Shown here piece after piece: positions 1 through 5,411 of a stretch of 6,906 nucleotides of DNA. Numbering within the stretch: the first letter of the stretch is position 1; every line of letters starts with the position of its first letter. Made by a program: the position numbers and the translations under genes. Origin of the DNA: Ruminococcaceae bacterium UBA1785 (GTDB lineage Bacteria; Bacillota; Clostridia; Oscillospirales; Acutalibacteraceae); contig DCGF01000028.1 in assembly GCA_002314555.1 (NCBI GenBank), positions 5,992 to 12,897 on the forward strand. The letters run 5' to 3'. The notes beneath the pieces are model-generated. The model saw only the letters and a program-made list of their open reading frames with translations, was not told the origin of the DNA and did not search any database.

Positions 1-48
1 AAAGTTATGTATATTAAATAATTTTTTTGGACAAATTTTGTTAAAATG

Positions 49-74
49 CACGTGTTGATTTTTAGACACGTGTC
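49..74. promoter_or_regulatory. Candidate TetR autoregulatory operator
   Basis: The sequence CACGTGT (49-55) is repeated inverted as ACACGTG (66-72) after a 10-nt spacer. The right half is itself within a perfect 10-bp palindrome, GACACGTGTC (65-74). The dyad lies 44 to 69 nt upstream of the regulator's start codon. A weak promoter can be drawn around it (TTGATT 55-60, TATCTT 79-84, 18-nt spacer), which would put the palindrome between -35 and -10. Autoregulation from such a dyad is usual for TetR-family genes. The operator role is inferred from position and symmetry only, and the promoter elements are poor matches. Confidence 0.45.
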
Positions 75-117
75 GTGTTATCTTATTTTTGTTAAATTTT
101 TCAAAAGGGGCACTAAT

Positions 118-693
118 ATGGACAGACGCGTTAAAAAGACACAAGCGGCCATCCGCAATTCATTTATCGAGCTAATCAAAGAGAAGGGTGACATCAACTC
201 AATCTCCATTAAGGAAATAGTTGACCGTGCTGATATTTCTCGAAGCACCTTCTACACTCACTACACCGACATCATCGAACTTACCGAAGATATAAGTAAT
301 ATGATAGCTAAAGAGATTTCTACGATAGTAGTTGAGGTTCATAAGAAGAGCCAGGGCCCTTTAGCCTACATAATTATCTATAAAAACATTTTGCAGTATC
401 TCTACGACTTAGGTCCTTTGACAAAAGCCGTTATTATCGACTCTAGGAACTCTGCTATGATTGAAGAGATTATTAACTCTCTACGTGCAGGTATTGCAGA
501 GTACTACAAAGCATCACACAAACAAATCAATTCTGAAATACTCGATGCCACAGCTACATTTTGGACTCATGGATGTATGGGACTCATCCGCGAATGGGCA
601 AAGAATGATTTCAATTACTCTGTAGACGATATGGCAAAGATGATTACAAAATCGATTGAAACATGTAGTACATTCTTCCTAGCTAGAGAGTAA
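118..693 (+). CDS. TetR/AcrR family transcriptional regulator
   Basis: This is a 191-aa DNA-binding regulator, the usual length for the family. The N-terminal helix-turn-helix domain covers about residues 8-55. The segment SIKEIVDRADISRSTFYTHY (about 29-49) matches the TetR signature, with the recognition helix around SRSTFYTHY. The rest is an all-helical ligand/dimer domain; the stretch around FWTHGCMGLIREW (about 148-160) resembles the short C-terminal domain of Firmicutes TetR proteins such as the DhaS-like group. The ATG at 118 is chosen because AAAAGGGG (103-110) lies 7 nt upstream; an in-frame ATG at 46 has no ribosome binding site and would add 24 residues that do not look like the family. 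A palindromic leader suggests autoregulation. The gene converges on the DUF362 operon and shares its terminator region. The ligand is unknown. Confidence 0.9.
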   Translation: MDRRVKKTQAAIRNSFIELIKEKGDINSISIKEIVDRADISRSTFYTHYTDIIELTEDISNMIAKEISTIVVEVHKKSQGPLAYIIIYKNILQYLYDLGPLTKAVIIDSRNSAMIEEIINSLRAGIAEYYKASHKQINSEILDATATFWTHGCMGLIREWAKNDFNYSVDDMAKMITKSIETCSTFFLARE

Positions 694-787
694 GCATTAT
701 ATGTAAACGCGCACACACATGCCTATACACGTTAAATATTATAACATTATAAATACTTAAATTCTATTCACCGGAATGAACAACAAT

Positions 788-799
788 GACACTCGTGTC
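788..799. promoter_or_regulatory. GACAC-N2-GTGTC dyad, possible second TetR site
   Basis: GACAC and GTGTC flank a 2-nt centre, echoing the half-sites of the palindrome in the regulator's leader (65-74, where the arms abut). It lies in the convergent intergenic region just before the terminator, which is an odd place for an operator of either neighbour. It could be an accessory regulator site, part of the 3' untranslated region, or chance. Apart from this dyad and the terminator, nothing recognisable is seen in 694-878. Confidence 0.25.
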
Positions 800-820
800 T
801 TATAACAAACATAAAAAATA

Positions 821-850
821 AAAATGACCTTGAGAAATCAAGGTCATTTT
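821..850. terminator. Bidirectional rho-independent terminator
   Basis: A perfect 13-bp inverted repeat (821-833 with 838-850) encloses a GAAA tetraloop; its core is TGACCTTGA/TCAAGGTCA. On the plus strand the stem runs into seven T (847-853), ending the regulator transcript. On the minus strand it runs into T-rich sequence (complement of the A-runs at 813-824), ending the five-gene operon transcript. It lies between convergent genes, where a shared terminator is expected. Confidence 0.93.
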
Positions 851-878
851 TTTATTTAATATTCACAAATTCTAAAAA

Positions 879-2555
879 TTAGAACAAGAAGTTTGCAAGT
901 AGACGAACGTCCTTTACAGCCTGAATTCTAGCATCTTTATCAAGTGGAGGAATTGGAGCCTCTACCCAATCAACGTCAAGGTCCTGTGCAGCGAGTTCTG
1001 GAATTGTATAAAGTCCATCATCATATGCATCAAAGTGTGGCTCTGTTGGTTTACCCATAGCAGCCTTTGTTACCTTAACAGCGTACTTTCTGAGTGCACC
1101 AACACCGATAAGTGGAAGGTACTTCATATCAGCCTGTCCAGGAAGTGTAGGCATCATTGAGAGAGCAGTACGAACAGCAAGGTTATTTACCTCACCACAG
1201 CCACGGATCCAAAGGAATCCATAAAGAGATGCAACATCTTTTGCAGGTGATGAACATTCACCACAGACAAGTTTAACACCTGGAAGTGCTTTCAAGTCCT
1301 CAAGTGAATATGCTTTGCCGTCCTCACCTATCCAGTACTTAACGCCGTCCTTCTCAGCACCGTTACCAACGATAACAGAGAGCTTTCTGTGCTTTGTAAG
1401 TGGATATGTGTATGAAGCAAACATAACTTCAAATGTTGTACCGAGAGATGCGATACAGCCACCACGGCATGCATCTTCCATAGCGTCAACAAATGCACGG
1501 TCGTTGCCGATAAGTTTCTCAAGCTTTGGAGCACGGCTATTTGTATGACCAACGTAGAGTTTTACGCCTGGCCAGTTCTTATGGAAACGCTCTGAGAGAA
1601 GTGTTGGCTCTGCTGGACGGAATGGAAGAATATCCTTTTCACCGATTACTTCAACATTCTTGTCGCCAAAGCCACGCTTACCAGCTTCAATAAGGAGCTT
1701 GTTCTTCTCTGGATCAAAGCCCATCATTTCAGTAACTACACGGTCAACTTCTACAGAGTTTGTACCTGTAACGATTCTGTTCATAAGTACAGGGTCGTTA
1801 GGGCCTGGAGTGTTACCCTCACCACCGATGATACCATCAACTACTGTGAGGTCAGGCTTGAAGAGATAAAGAAGGTCTGAAAGCTTCTTATCAATCTGCC
1901 ATGTGTGGTTTCTGTATCTCATGTTACATGAGAATGTACCCATAGCATTCTTAAAGCCGAGTGTTACACCTGTGTAGATATTACACTTCATCTTTGGATG
2001 TGAAACGTAGAGACGTTCACCCTTAATTACTTCTGAAATGCAATGTGGAACATATACTTCCTGGCCACATTCTGCCTTTGGACAGAAGTATCTATCAATT
2101 GACTCCTCCTCAAAGAAGATAAGCTTAGAGCCATACTTCTTTGCAATTCTGTCATAACCAGCCATCTTAGCATATGTCCAAGTTACAAGACCTGAACCCT
2201 CACCGATTACGATGTCATCACAGAGTTCTGAGAGAACTTCCATTGTAGCATCGAATACACGTGGGTCTGTAGTCTGTGGAATATCATAGTCATAACGATA
2301 GCCTGACTTTGGAGTAACGAAAACAAGGTTTGGCTTAATAAGAACCTTTTGGCCCTTAAACTTAGCTTTCCAACCTGTTGCCTTATCAAGGTCATCAAGT
2401 GACTTTCTAACTGTAGCCTTAATAGCCTTAACGTCAGGACGAGCCTCATATGATGCTGTACCGTAGTCATATGGAAGCTGTACATAGTTATGAAGATAAT
2501 TCATTTCTGGTGCAGGAGTGATGACTACTGCGTTCTTTTCATATTTTACTGGCAT
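879..2555 (-). CDS. DUF362 domain-containing protein (copy B)
   Basis: This 558-aa protein is the last gene of the operon and a close paralog of the product of 3191-4858; by hand alignment 251 of the first 300 residues are identical. The DUF362 core (about 70-290) shows KPNLVFV (74-80), TTDPRVFDA (95-103), IVIGEGSG (115-122), PKMK..YTGVTLGFKNAMG (187-206) and VVDGIIGGEGNTPGPN (238-253), all typical of the family. A C-terminal region (about 330-460) carries CRGGC (363-367), CGEC (431-434) and RGCGE (Cys453), possible metal or Fe-S ligands; there is no classical ferredoxin CxxCxxC motif. No signal peptide is seen. The start at 2555 is set by AAGGAGGAG about 6-7 nt upstream. A longer in-frame start at 2678 would overlap the upstream gene by 110 nt and lacks paralog support. 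The biochemical function of DUF362 is not established; a redox or metal-dependent role is inference. Confidence 0.9.
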   Translation of the reverse strand: MPVKYEKNAVVITPAPEMNYLHNYVQLPYDYGTASYEARPDVKAIKATVRKSLDDLDKATGWKAKFKGQKVLIKPNLVFVTPKSGYRYDYDIPQTTDPRVFDATMEVLSELCDDIVIGEGSGLVTWTYAKMAGYDRIAKKYGSKLIFFEEESIDRYFCPKAECGQEVYVPHCISEVIKGERLYVSHPKMKCNIYTGVTLGFKNAMGTFSCNMRYRNHTWQIDKKLSDLLYLFKPDLTVVDGIIGGEGNTPGPNDPVLMNRIVTGTNSVEVDRVVTEMMGFDPEKNKLLIEAGKRGFGDKNVEVIGEKDILPFRPAEPTLLSERFHKNWPGVKLYVGHTNSRAPKLEKLIGNDRAFVDAMEDACRGGCIASLGTTFEVMFASYTYPLTKHRKLSVIVGNGAEKDGVKYWIGEDGKAYSLEDLKALPGVKLVCGECSSPAKDVASLYGFLWIRGCGEVNNLAVRTALSMMPTLPGQADMKYLPLIGVGALRKYAVKVTKAAMGKPTEPHFDAYDDGLYTIPELAAQDLDVDWVEAPIPPLDKDARIQAVKDVRLLANFLF

Positions 2556-2568
2556 TGTAGTCTCCTCC

Positions 2569-2874
2569 TTATCTGTGATTGAACTTTGAAAGGATTTCAG
2601 GTGTGAGTTCAAAATCCTTCTCTGTAAATGTCTCAGCTGCCATCTGCTGTTTGAGTGGAAGCCACCATGTGAAGCCAAATGTCATACACATAACGATGCA
2701 GTATGGAAGTTTCTTACCATATTCAAGGCCTGTCTTTACTCCGATAAGGAAGCATTCTGTGCCATGCATAAGTGTAAGGATAATAATACCGATTGGGTTC
2801 TTCTTTACGATAGTAAGAATCATGCTTCCCACCCAAAGGATGCCACAACCTAAATATTCAAGTGCCTGAATCAT
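2569..2874 (-). CDS. Small 3-TM membrane protein C, MHxTE/FGFTWW family
   Basis: This 101-aa hydrophobic protein has three probable membrane segments: about residues 8-23, 28-46 and 57-74. Signature residues are MHGTE (36-40, His37 and Glu40 within the second segment), GVKTG (45-49) and a third segment ending MTFGFTWWLPLK (64-75). A short polar tail follows. Over residues 1-84 it differs from the product of 4862-5170 at only nine positions; the last 15 or so residues are unrelated. The start at 2874 has GGAGG 6 nt upstream, inside the 12-bp gap to the preceding gene. The DUF362 B gene begins 13 bp after its stop, so the two are surely co-translated. The pattern of a membrane His-x-x-Glu followed by an FG-containing last helix recalls TMEM254/DUF4499 proteins, but this is only a resemblance. 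Function unknown; membrane partner of the DUF362 protein is inferred. Confidence 0.88.
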   Translation of the reverse strand: MIQALEYLGCGILWVGSMILTIVKKNPIGIIILTLMHGTECFLIGVKTGLEYGKKLPYCIVMCMTFGFTWWLPLKQQMAAETFTEKDFELTPEILSKFNHR

Positions 2875-2886
2875 GTCTTTCCTCCA

Positions 2887-3168
2887 TTAATCAAAAGAAA
2901 CCTGGTTTGTCTTCATCTTAAGTGGAACCCACCAAGTGAAGCCGAACATCATGCACATAGCGATGCTGTAAAGGATACCGCATCCGCCTTTAATACCAGC
3001 CTTAAGGCCGATAGTAACGAGCTCTGTAGCATGCATAGCAACGATACCAAGAGTAATCCATGGGAAGCCACAGATTGTAGCGATAGCGCCAGCAATCCAA
3101 AGAACGATTACGAGGAAATAATCAACGTACTCGAGTTTTGTGAAAACTGTGAATAAAAACTTTTTCAT
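2887..3168 (-). CDS. Small membrane protein B, diverged family member
   Basis: This 93-aa hydrophobic protein sits between the two duplicated modules. Probable membrane segments are about residues 16-33, 36-56 and 63-82. It shares the signature of its neighbours, with MHATE (45-49, His46 and Glu49), GLKAG (54-58) and MCMMFGFTWWVPLK (71-84), but otherwise it is strongly diverged. Its N-terminus is longer and basic (MKK), and it lacks the polar C-terminal tail of the other two. The start at 3168 has GAGGTG 7 nt upstream. The gap to the preceding DUF362 A gene is 22 bp and to the next gene 12 bp, so it belongs to the same transcript. It has no DUF362 partner of its own and may form a hetero-oligomer with A or C, or serve DUF362 A from the 3' side. 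Function unknown. Confidence 0.85.
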   Translation of the reverse strand: MKKFLFTVFTKLEYVDYFLVIVLWIAGAIATICGFPWITLGIVAMHATELVTIGLKAGIKGGCGILYSIAMCMMFGFTWWVPLKMKTNQVSFD

Positions 3169-3190
3169 TTTTTACACCTCAAAAATATTT

Positions 3191-4858
3191 TTAGAATAAG
3201 AATTTAGCTATGAAGCGAACGCCTTTAACTGCTTCTATTCTTTGTTCCTTAGTAAGTGGAGGCACTGGAGCCTCTACCCAATCACAATCAAGATTCTTTG
3301 CTGCGAGTTCTGGAATCGTGAAGAGTCCATCATCATATGCGTCAAAGAGTGGCTCTGTTGGAGTACCCTTAGCAGCCATAAATGCTTTAACTACCATCTT
3401 TCTAACCATTCCGAAGAATATAAGATGGAAGTTCTGAAGGTCAAACTGACCAGGAAGTGTAGGCATCATAGCGACAAGAAGACGGAATGCAAGGTTATTT
3501 ACCTCACCACAACCACGAATCCAGAATCCCTTAGATGCAGCCTCTTTTGCAGGAGCAGAACACTCACCGCAAACATATGTGAGGCCTTTGAGTTTCTTTA
3601 AGTCTTCAAGTGTATATGCCTTACCGTTTGTATCAATCCAATACTTCTCACCATTGAACTCTGCACCATTACCGATGATGATGTTGAGATGACGGAGTTT
3701 TGTAAGTGGATATGTCTTTGAACCAAAGAGTACTTCGTATGTTGTACCAAGAGATGCAACACATCCGCCACCACAAGTAGCTTCCATAGCTACAGCAAAG
3801 TCGTGGTCGTTATCAAGTTTTGTCATCTTTGGAGCACGGTCATTTGTATGACCTACAAAATATCTAACGCCTGGCCAATTCTTCTCAAAACGAGGAGTTA
3901 AAAGTGACTGTTCAGCAGGGACAAATGGAGTGATTTCCTTCTCGCCTACTACCTTTACGTTAGGATCACCAAAGCCACGCTTACCAGCTTCGATGAGAAG
4001 CTTATTCTTAGTAGGATCAAAGCCCATCATCTCAGTAACAACACGGTCAACCTCAACTGAGTTTGTACCAGTTACAATCTTATCTACGATTACTGGGAAG
4101 TTAGGACCTGGAGTGTTACCACAACCACCTATAATACCATCTACAACAGTGAGGTCTGGCTTGAAGAGATAGAGAAGGTCAGCGAGCTTCTTATCAATCT
4201 GCCATGTGTGGTTTCTATATCTCATGTTACATGAGAATGTACCCATAGCATTCTTAAAGCCTAAAGTTACACCTGTATAGATATTAGTCTTCATCTTTGG
4301 AACTGAAACGTAGAGGCGCTCGCCTTTAACAACTTCAGAGATGATAGTTGGAACATAAACTTCCTGGCCACACTCTGCCTTTGGACAGAAGTAACGGTCA
4401 GTAGCCATCTCCTCAAAGTAAACAAGCTTTGCACCATAGTGCTTAGCAATTCTGTCATAGCCTGCGATATGACAATATGTCCAAGTAACCATACCTGAAC
4501 CTTCACCGATTACGATATCAGATACGAGTTCTGAAAGAACCTCAAGAGCCGCATCAAATACACGAGGGTCTGTGGTCTGAGGAATATCATAGTCATAACG
4601 ATATGCACCCTTTGGTGTTACGAAAACGAGGTTTGGCTTAATAAGGATTTTCTTACCCTTAAACTGAGCCTTCCAACCTGTTTCTTTATCAAGGTCATCG
4701 AGAGACTTTCTAACTGTAGCTTTGATAGCCTTAACGTCTGCGCGCTCATCATATGATGGCATACCATAGTCGTAAGGAAGGCTAACGTTGTTATGGAAAT
4801 AGTTGAGAGCAGGAGCTTTTGTAATTACAACTGCATTTTTATCATATACTGCTGGCAT
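3191..4858 (-). CDS. DUF362 domain-containing protein (copy A)
   Basis: This 555-aa protein is collinear with copy B. DUF362 core motifs are KPNLVFV (74-80), TTDPRVFDA (95-103), IVIGEGSG (115-122), PKMKTNIYTGVTLGFKN (187-203) and VVDGIIGGCGNTPGPN (238-253). Conserved cysteines are FCPKAEC (158, 163), Cys210, CGGGC (362, 366), CGEC (430, 433) and Cys450. Two core positions differ from copy B: Cys246 where B has Glu, and Thr191 where B has Cys. A hydrophobic/basic stretch at about 475-497 could lie on the membrane. The start at 4858 is 3 bp past the stop of the upstream membrane protein, and a GGGGGTG ribosome binding site lies within that gene's last codons, suggesting translational coupling. 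DUF362 has no established reaction; the cysteines suggest a metal or Fe-S site by inference. Confidence 0.92.
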   Translation of the reverse strand: MPAVYDKNAVVITKAPALNYFHNNVSLPYDYGMPSYDERADVKAIKATVRKSLDDLDKETGWKAQFKGKKILIKPNLVFVTPKGAYRYDYDIPQTTDPRVFDAALEVLSELVSDIVIGEGSGMVTWTYCHIAGYDRIAKHYGAKLVYFEEMATDRYFCPKAECGQEVYVPTIISEVVKGERLYVSVPKMKTNIYTGVTLGFKNAMGTFSCNMRYRNHTWQIDKKLADLLYLFKPDLTVVDGIIGGCGNTPGPNFPVIVDKIVTGTNSVEVDRVVTEMMGFDPTKNKLLIEAGKRGFGDPNVKVVGEKEITPFVPAEQSLLTPRFEKNWPGVRYFVGHTNDRAPKMTKLDNDHDFAVAMEATCGGGCVASLGTTYEVLFGSKTYPLTKLRHLNIIIGNGAEFNGEKYWIDTNGKAYTLEDLKKLKGLTYVCGECSAPAKEAASKGFWIRGCGEVNNLAFRLLVAMMPTLPGQFDLQNFHLIFFGMVRKMVVKAFMAAKGTPTEPLFDAYDDGLFTIPELAAKNLDCDWVEAPVPPLTKEQRIEAVKGVRFIAKFLF

Positions 4859-4861
4859 CTA

Positions 4862-5170
4862 TTACACCCCCGTCTCTGGCATTGTAAAGTCGTGATCAGT
4901 TCTTACAAAATCAGCATCAGTAAATGTTTCTGCTGCCATCTGCTTTTTAAGTGGAAGCCACCAAGTAAAGCCAAATGTCATGCACATTACGATGCAATAT
5001 GGAAGAGACTTACCATATTTAAGGCCTGTCTTTACGCCAATAAGGAAACATTCTGTTCCGTGCATAAGTGAAAGAATGATAATTCCTATCGGATTCTTTT
5101 TTACGATTGTCAAAACGCTGCTAAAAACCCAAAGAATTCCACAGCCGACATACTCTAAGAATTGGATCAT
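4862..5170 (-). CDS. Small 3-TM membrane protein A, MHxTE/FGFTWW family
   Basis: This 102-aa protein is the first gene of the operon. Three probable membrane segments lie at about residues 8-23, 28-46 and 57-74, with MHGTE (36-40) and MTFGFTWWLPLK (64-75), followed by an acidic tail. The start at 5170 gives MIQFLEYVGCG, matching the start of its paralog at 2874 (MIQALEYLGCG), and AAAGGA lies about 10 nt upstream. An ATG 7 codons earlier (5191) has no ribosome binding site and would leave a leader of only about 12 nt from the predicted promoter, so it is less likely. The downstream DUF362 A gene starts 3 bp after the stop. Function unknown; by context it is a membrane partner of DUF362 A. Confidence 0.88.
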   Translation of the reverse strand: MIQFLEYVGCGILWVFSSVLTIVKKNPIGIIILSLMHGTECFLIGVKTGLKYGKSLPYCIVMCMTFGFTWWLPLKKQMAAETFTDADFVRTDHDFTMPETGV

Positions 5171-5209
5171 ATGCTTATTTTCCTTTCCCATTTTTAAATT
5201 AACAAAATA

Positions 5210-5238
5210 ATTTTAGGTTCATAAAGAACAATTGTCAA
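5210..5238 (-). promoter_or_regulatory. Promoter of the five-gene DUF362 operon
   Basis: On the minus strand a perfect -35 TTGACA (5238-5233) is followed, after exactly 17 nt, by TAAAAT (5215-5210). Transcription would start near 5203, leaving a leader of about 33 nt before the ATG at 5170. Inside the spacer is an inverted repeat, GTTC-ATAAA-GAAC (5217-5229), and the palindrome ACAATTGT (5228-5235) overlaps the -35 element; either could be a repressor site. Confidence 0.75.
5217..5235. promoter_or_regulatory. Candidate operator in the operon promoter
   Basis: Two small dyads adjoin: GTTC-N5-GAAC (5217-5229) between -35 and -10, and ACAATTGT (5228-5235) over the -35 hexamer. Their position would suit a repressor. 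They do not resemble the CACGTG-type dyad in front of the TetR gene, so the binding factor is unknown. Short palindromes are common in AT-rich DNA. Confidence 0.3.
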
Positions 5239-5290
5239 TAAAATGTAATGTTAATTATCTGTTAAATAAATATCAATAAGAAACTAGTGT

Positions 5291-5331
5291 ATTTTGCATA
5301 AATAAGACGTAAAAAATATAGAAATTTTGCA
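5291..5331. repeat. Direct repeats ATTTTGCA, 33 bp apart
   Basis: ATTTTGCA occurs at 5291-5298 and 5324-5331, a spacing of about three helical turns, just upstream of the rightward promoter at 5342-5372. This geometry would fit paired activator sites for the oxidoreductase operon, but the words are short and AT-rich and may be chance. Confidence 0.25.
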
Positions 5332-5341
5332 CTATATATTA

Positions 5342-5372
5342 TTTACATTATATCTATTAATTGTGCTATAAT
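5342..5372 (+). promoter_or_regulatory. Promoter of the oxidoreductase operon
   Basis: A perfect -10 TATAAT (5367-5372) is preceded by an extended TGC (5364-5366). The best -35 match is TTTACA (5342-5347) with a long 19-nt spacer, which the extended -10 may compensate for. Transcription would begin near 5379, giving a leader of about 33 nt containing GGAAGGAG (5396-5403). Confidence 0.65.
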
Positions 5373-5411
5373 GTAGGGTGTTGAAAAATTATCCCGGAAG
5401 GAGTTATAGAT

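Larger units (their letters stand above)
879..2874 (-). repeat. Module copy 2: small TM protein C + DUF362 B
   Basis: This two-gene unit is a diverged tandem duplicate of 3191-5170. Gene order, the short intergenic gap and both protein sequences are conserved: about 89% identity over the first 84 residues of the membrane proteins, and about 84% over the first 300 residues of the DUF362 proteins, counted by eye. The two copies are separated by the gene at 2887-3168. Confidence 0.9.
3191..5170 (-). repeat. Module copy 1: small TM protein A + DUF362 A
   Basis: This is the promoter-proximal copy of the duplicated [membrane protein + DUF362] unit; its counterpart is 879-2874. DNA similarity is patchy. 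The best stretch seen is 4185-4261 against 1882-1958, 77 nt with a single mismatch. Confidence 0.9.

Noticed and set aside
46..117. 24-residue N-terminal extension of the TetR regulator
   Set aside because: There is no ribosome binding site before the ATG at 46, the region holds the dyad and likely promoter, and the AAAAGGGG before 118 fits the normal family start.
694..820. Small RNA, tRNA or CRISPR in the convergent intergenic region
   Set aside because: No cloverleaf, regular repeats or paired promoter and fold were found; only a weak ATTC-ACCG-GAAT hairpin and the GACAC dyad before the terminator.
2556..2678. Longer in-frame start for DUF362 copy B, adding 41 residues
   Set aside because: It would overlap the upstream membrane-protein gene by 110 nt, the extra residues have no counterpart in copy A, and a strong ribosome binding site sits right before the ATG at 2555.
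2579..2869. Open frame of 96 codons on the plus strand, antisense to small membrane protein C
   Set aside because: A similar antisense frame exists opposite the paralog at 4980-5210, so it is a by-product of the conserved gene on the other strand. It has no ribosome binding site or recognisable motif.
1315..4172. Several plus-strand frames of 69 to 119 codons and minus-strand out-of-frame frames within the DUF362 genes
   Set aside because: They lie wholly inside strongly conserved coding sequence, have composition typical of shadow frames, and lack translation signals.
879..5170. Mobile element or integron origin of the duplicated module
   Set aside because: No transposase, terminal inverted repeats, target-site duplications or attachment site were seen; a tandem duplication explains the repeats.
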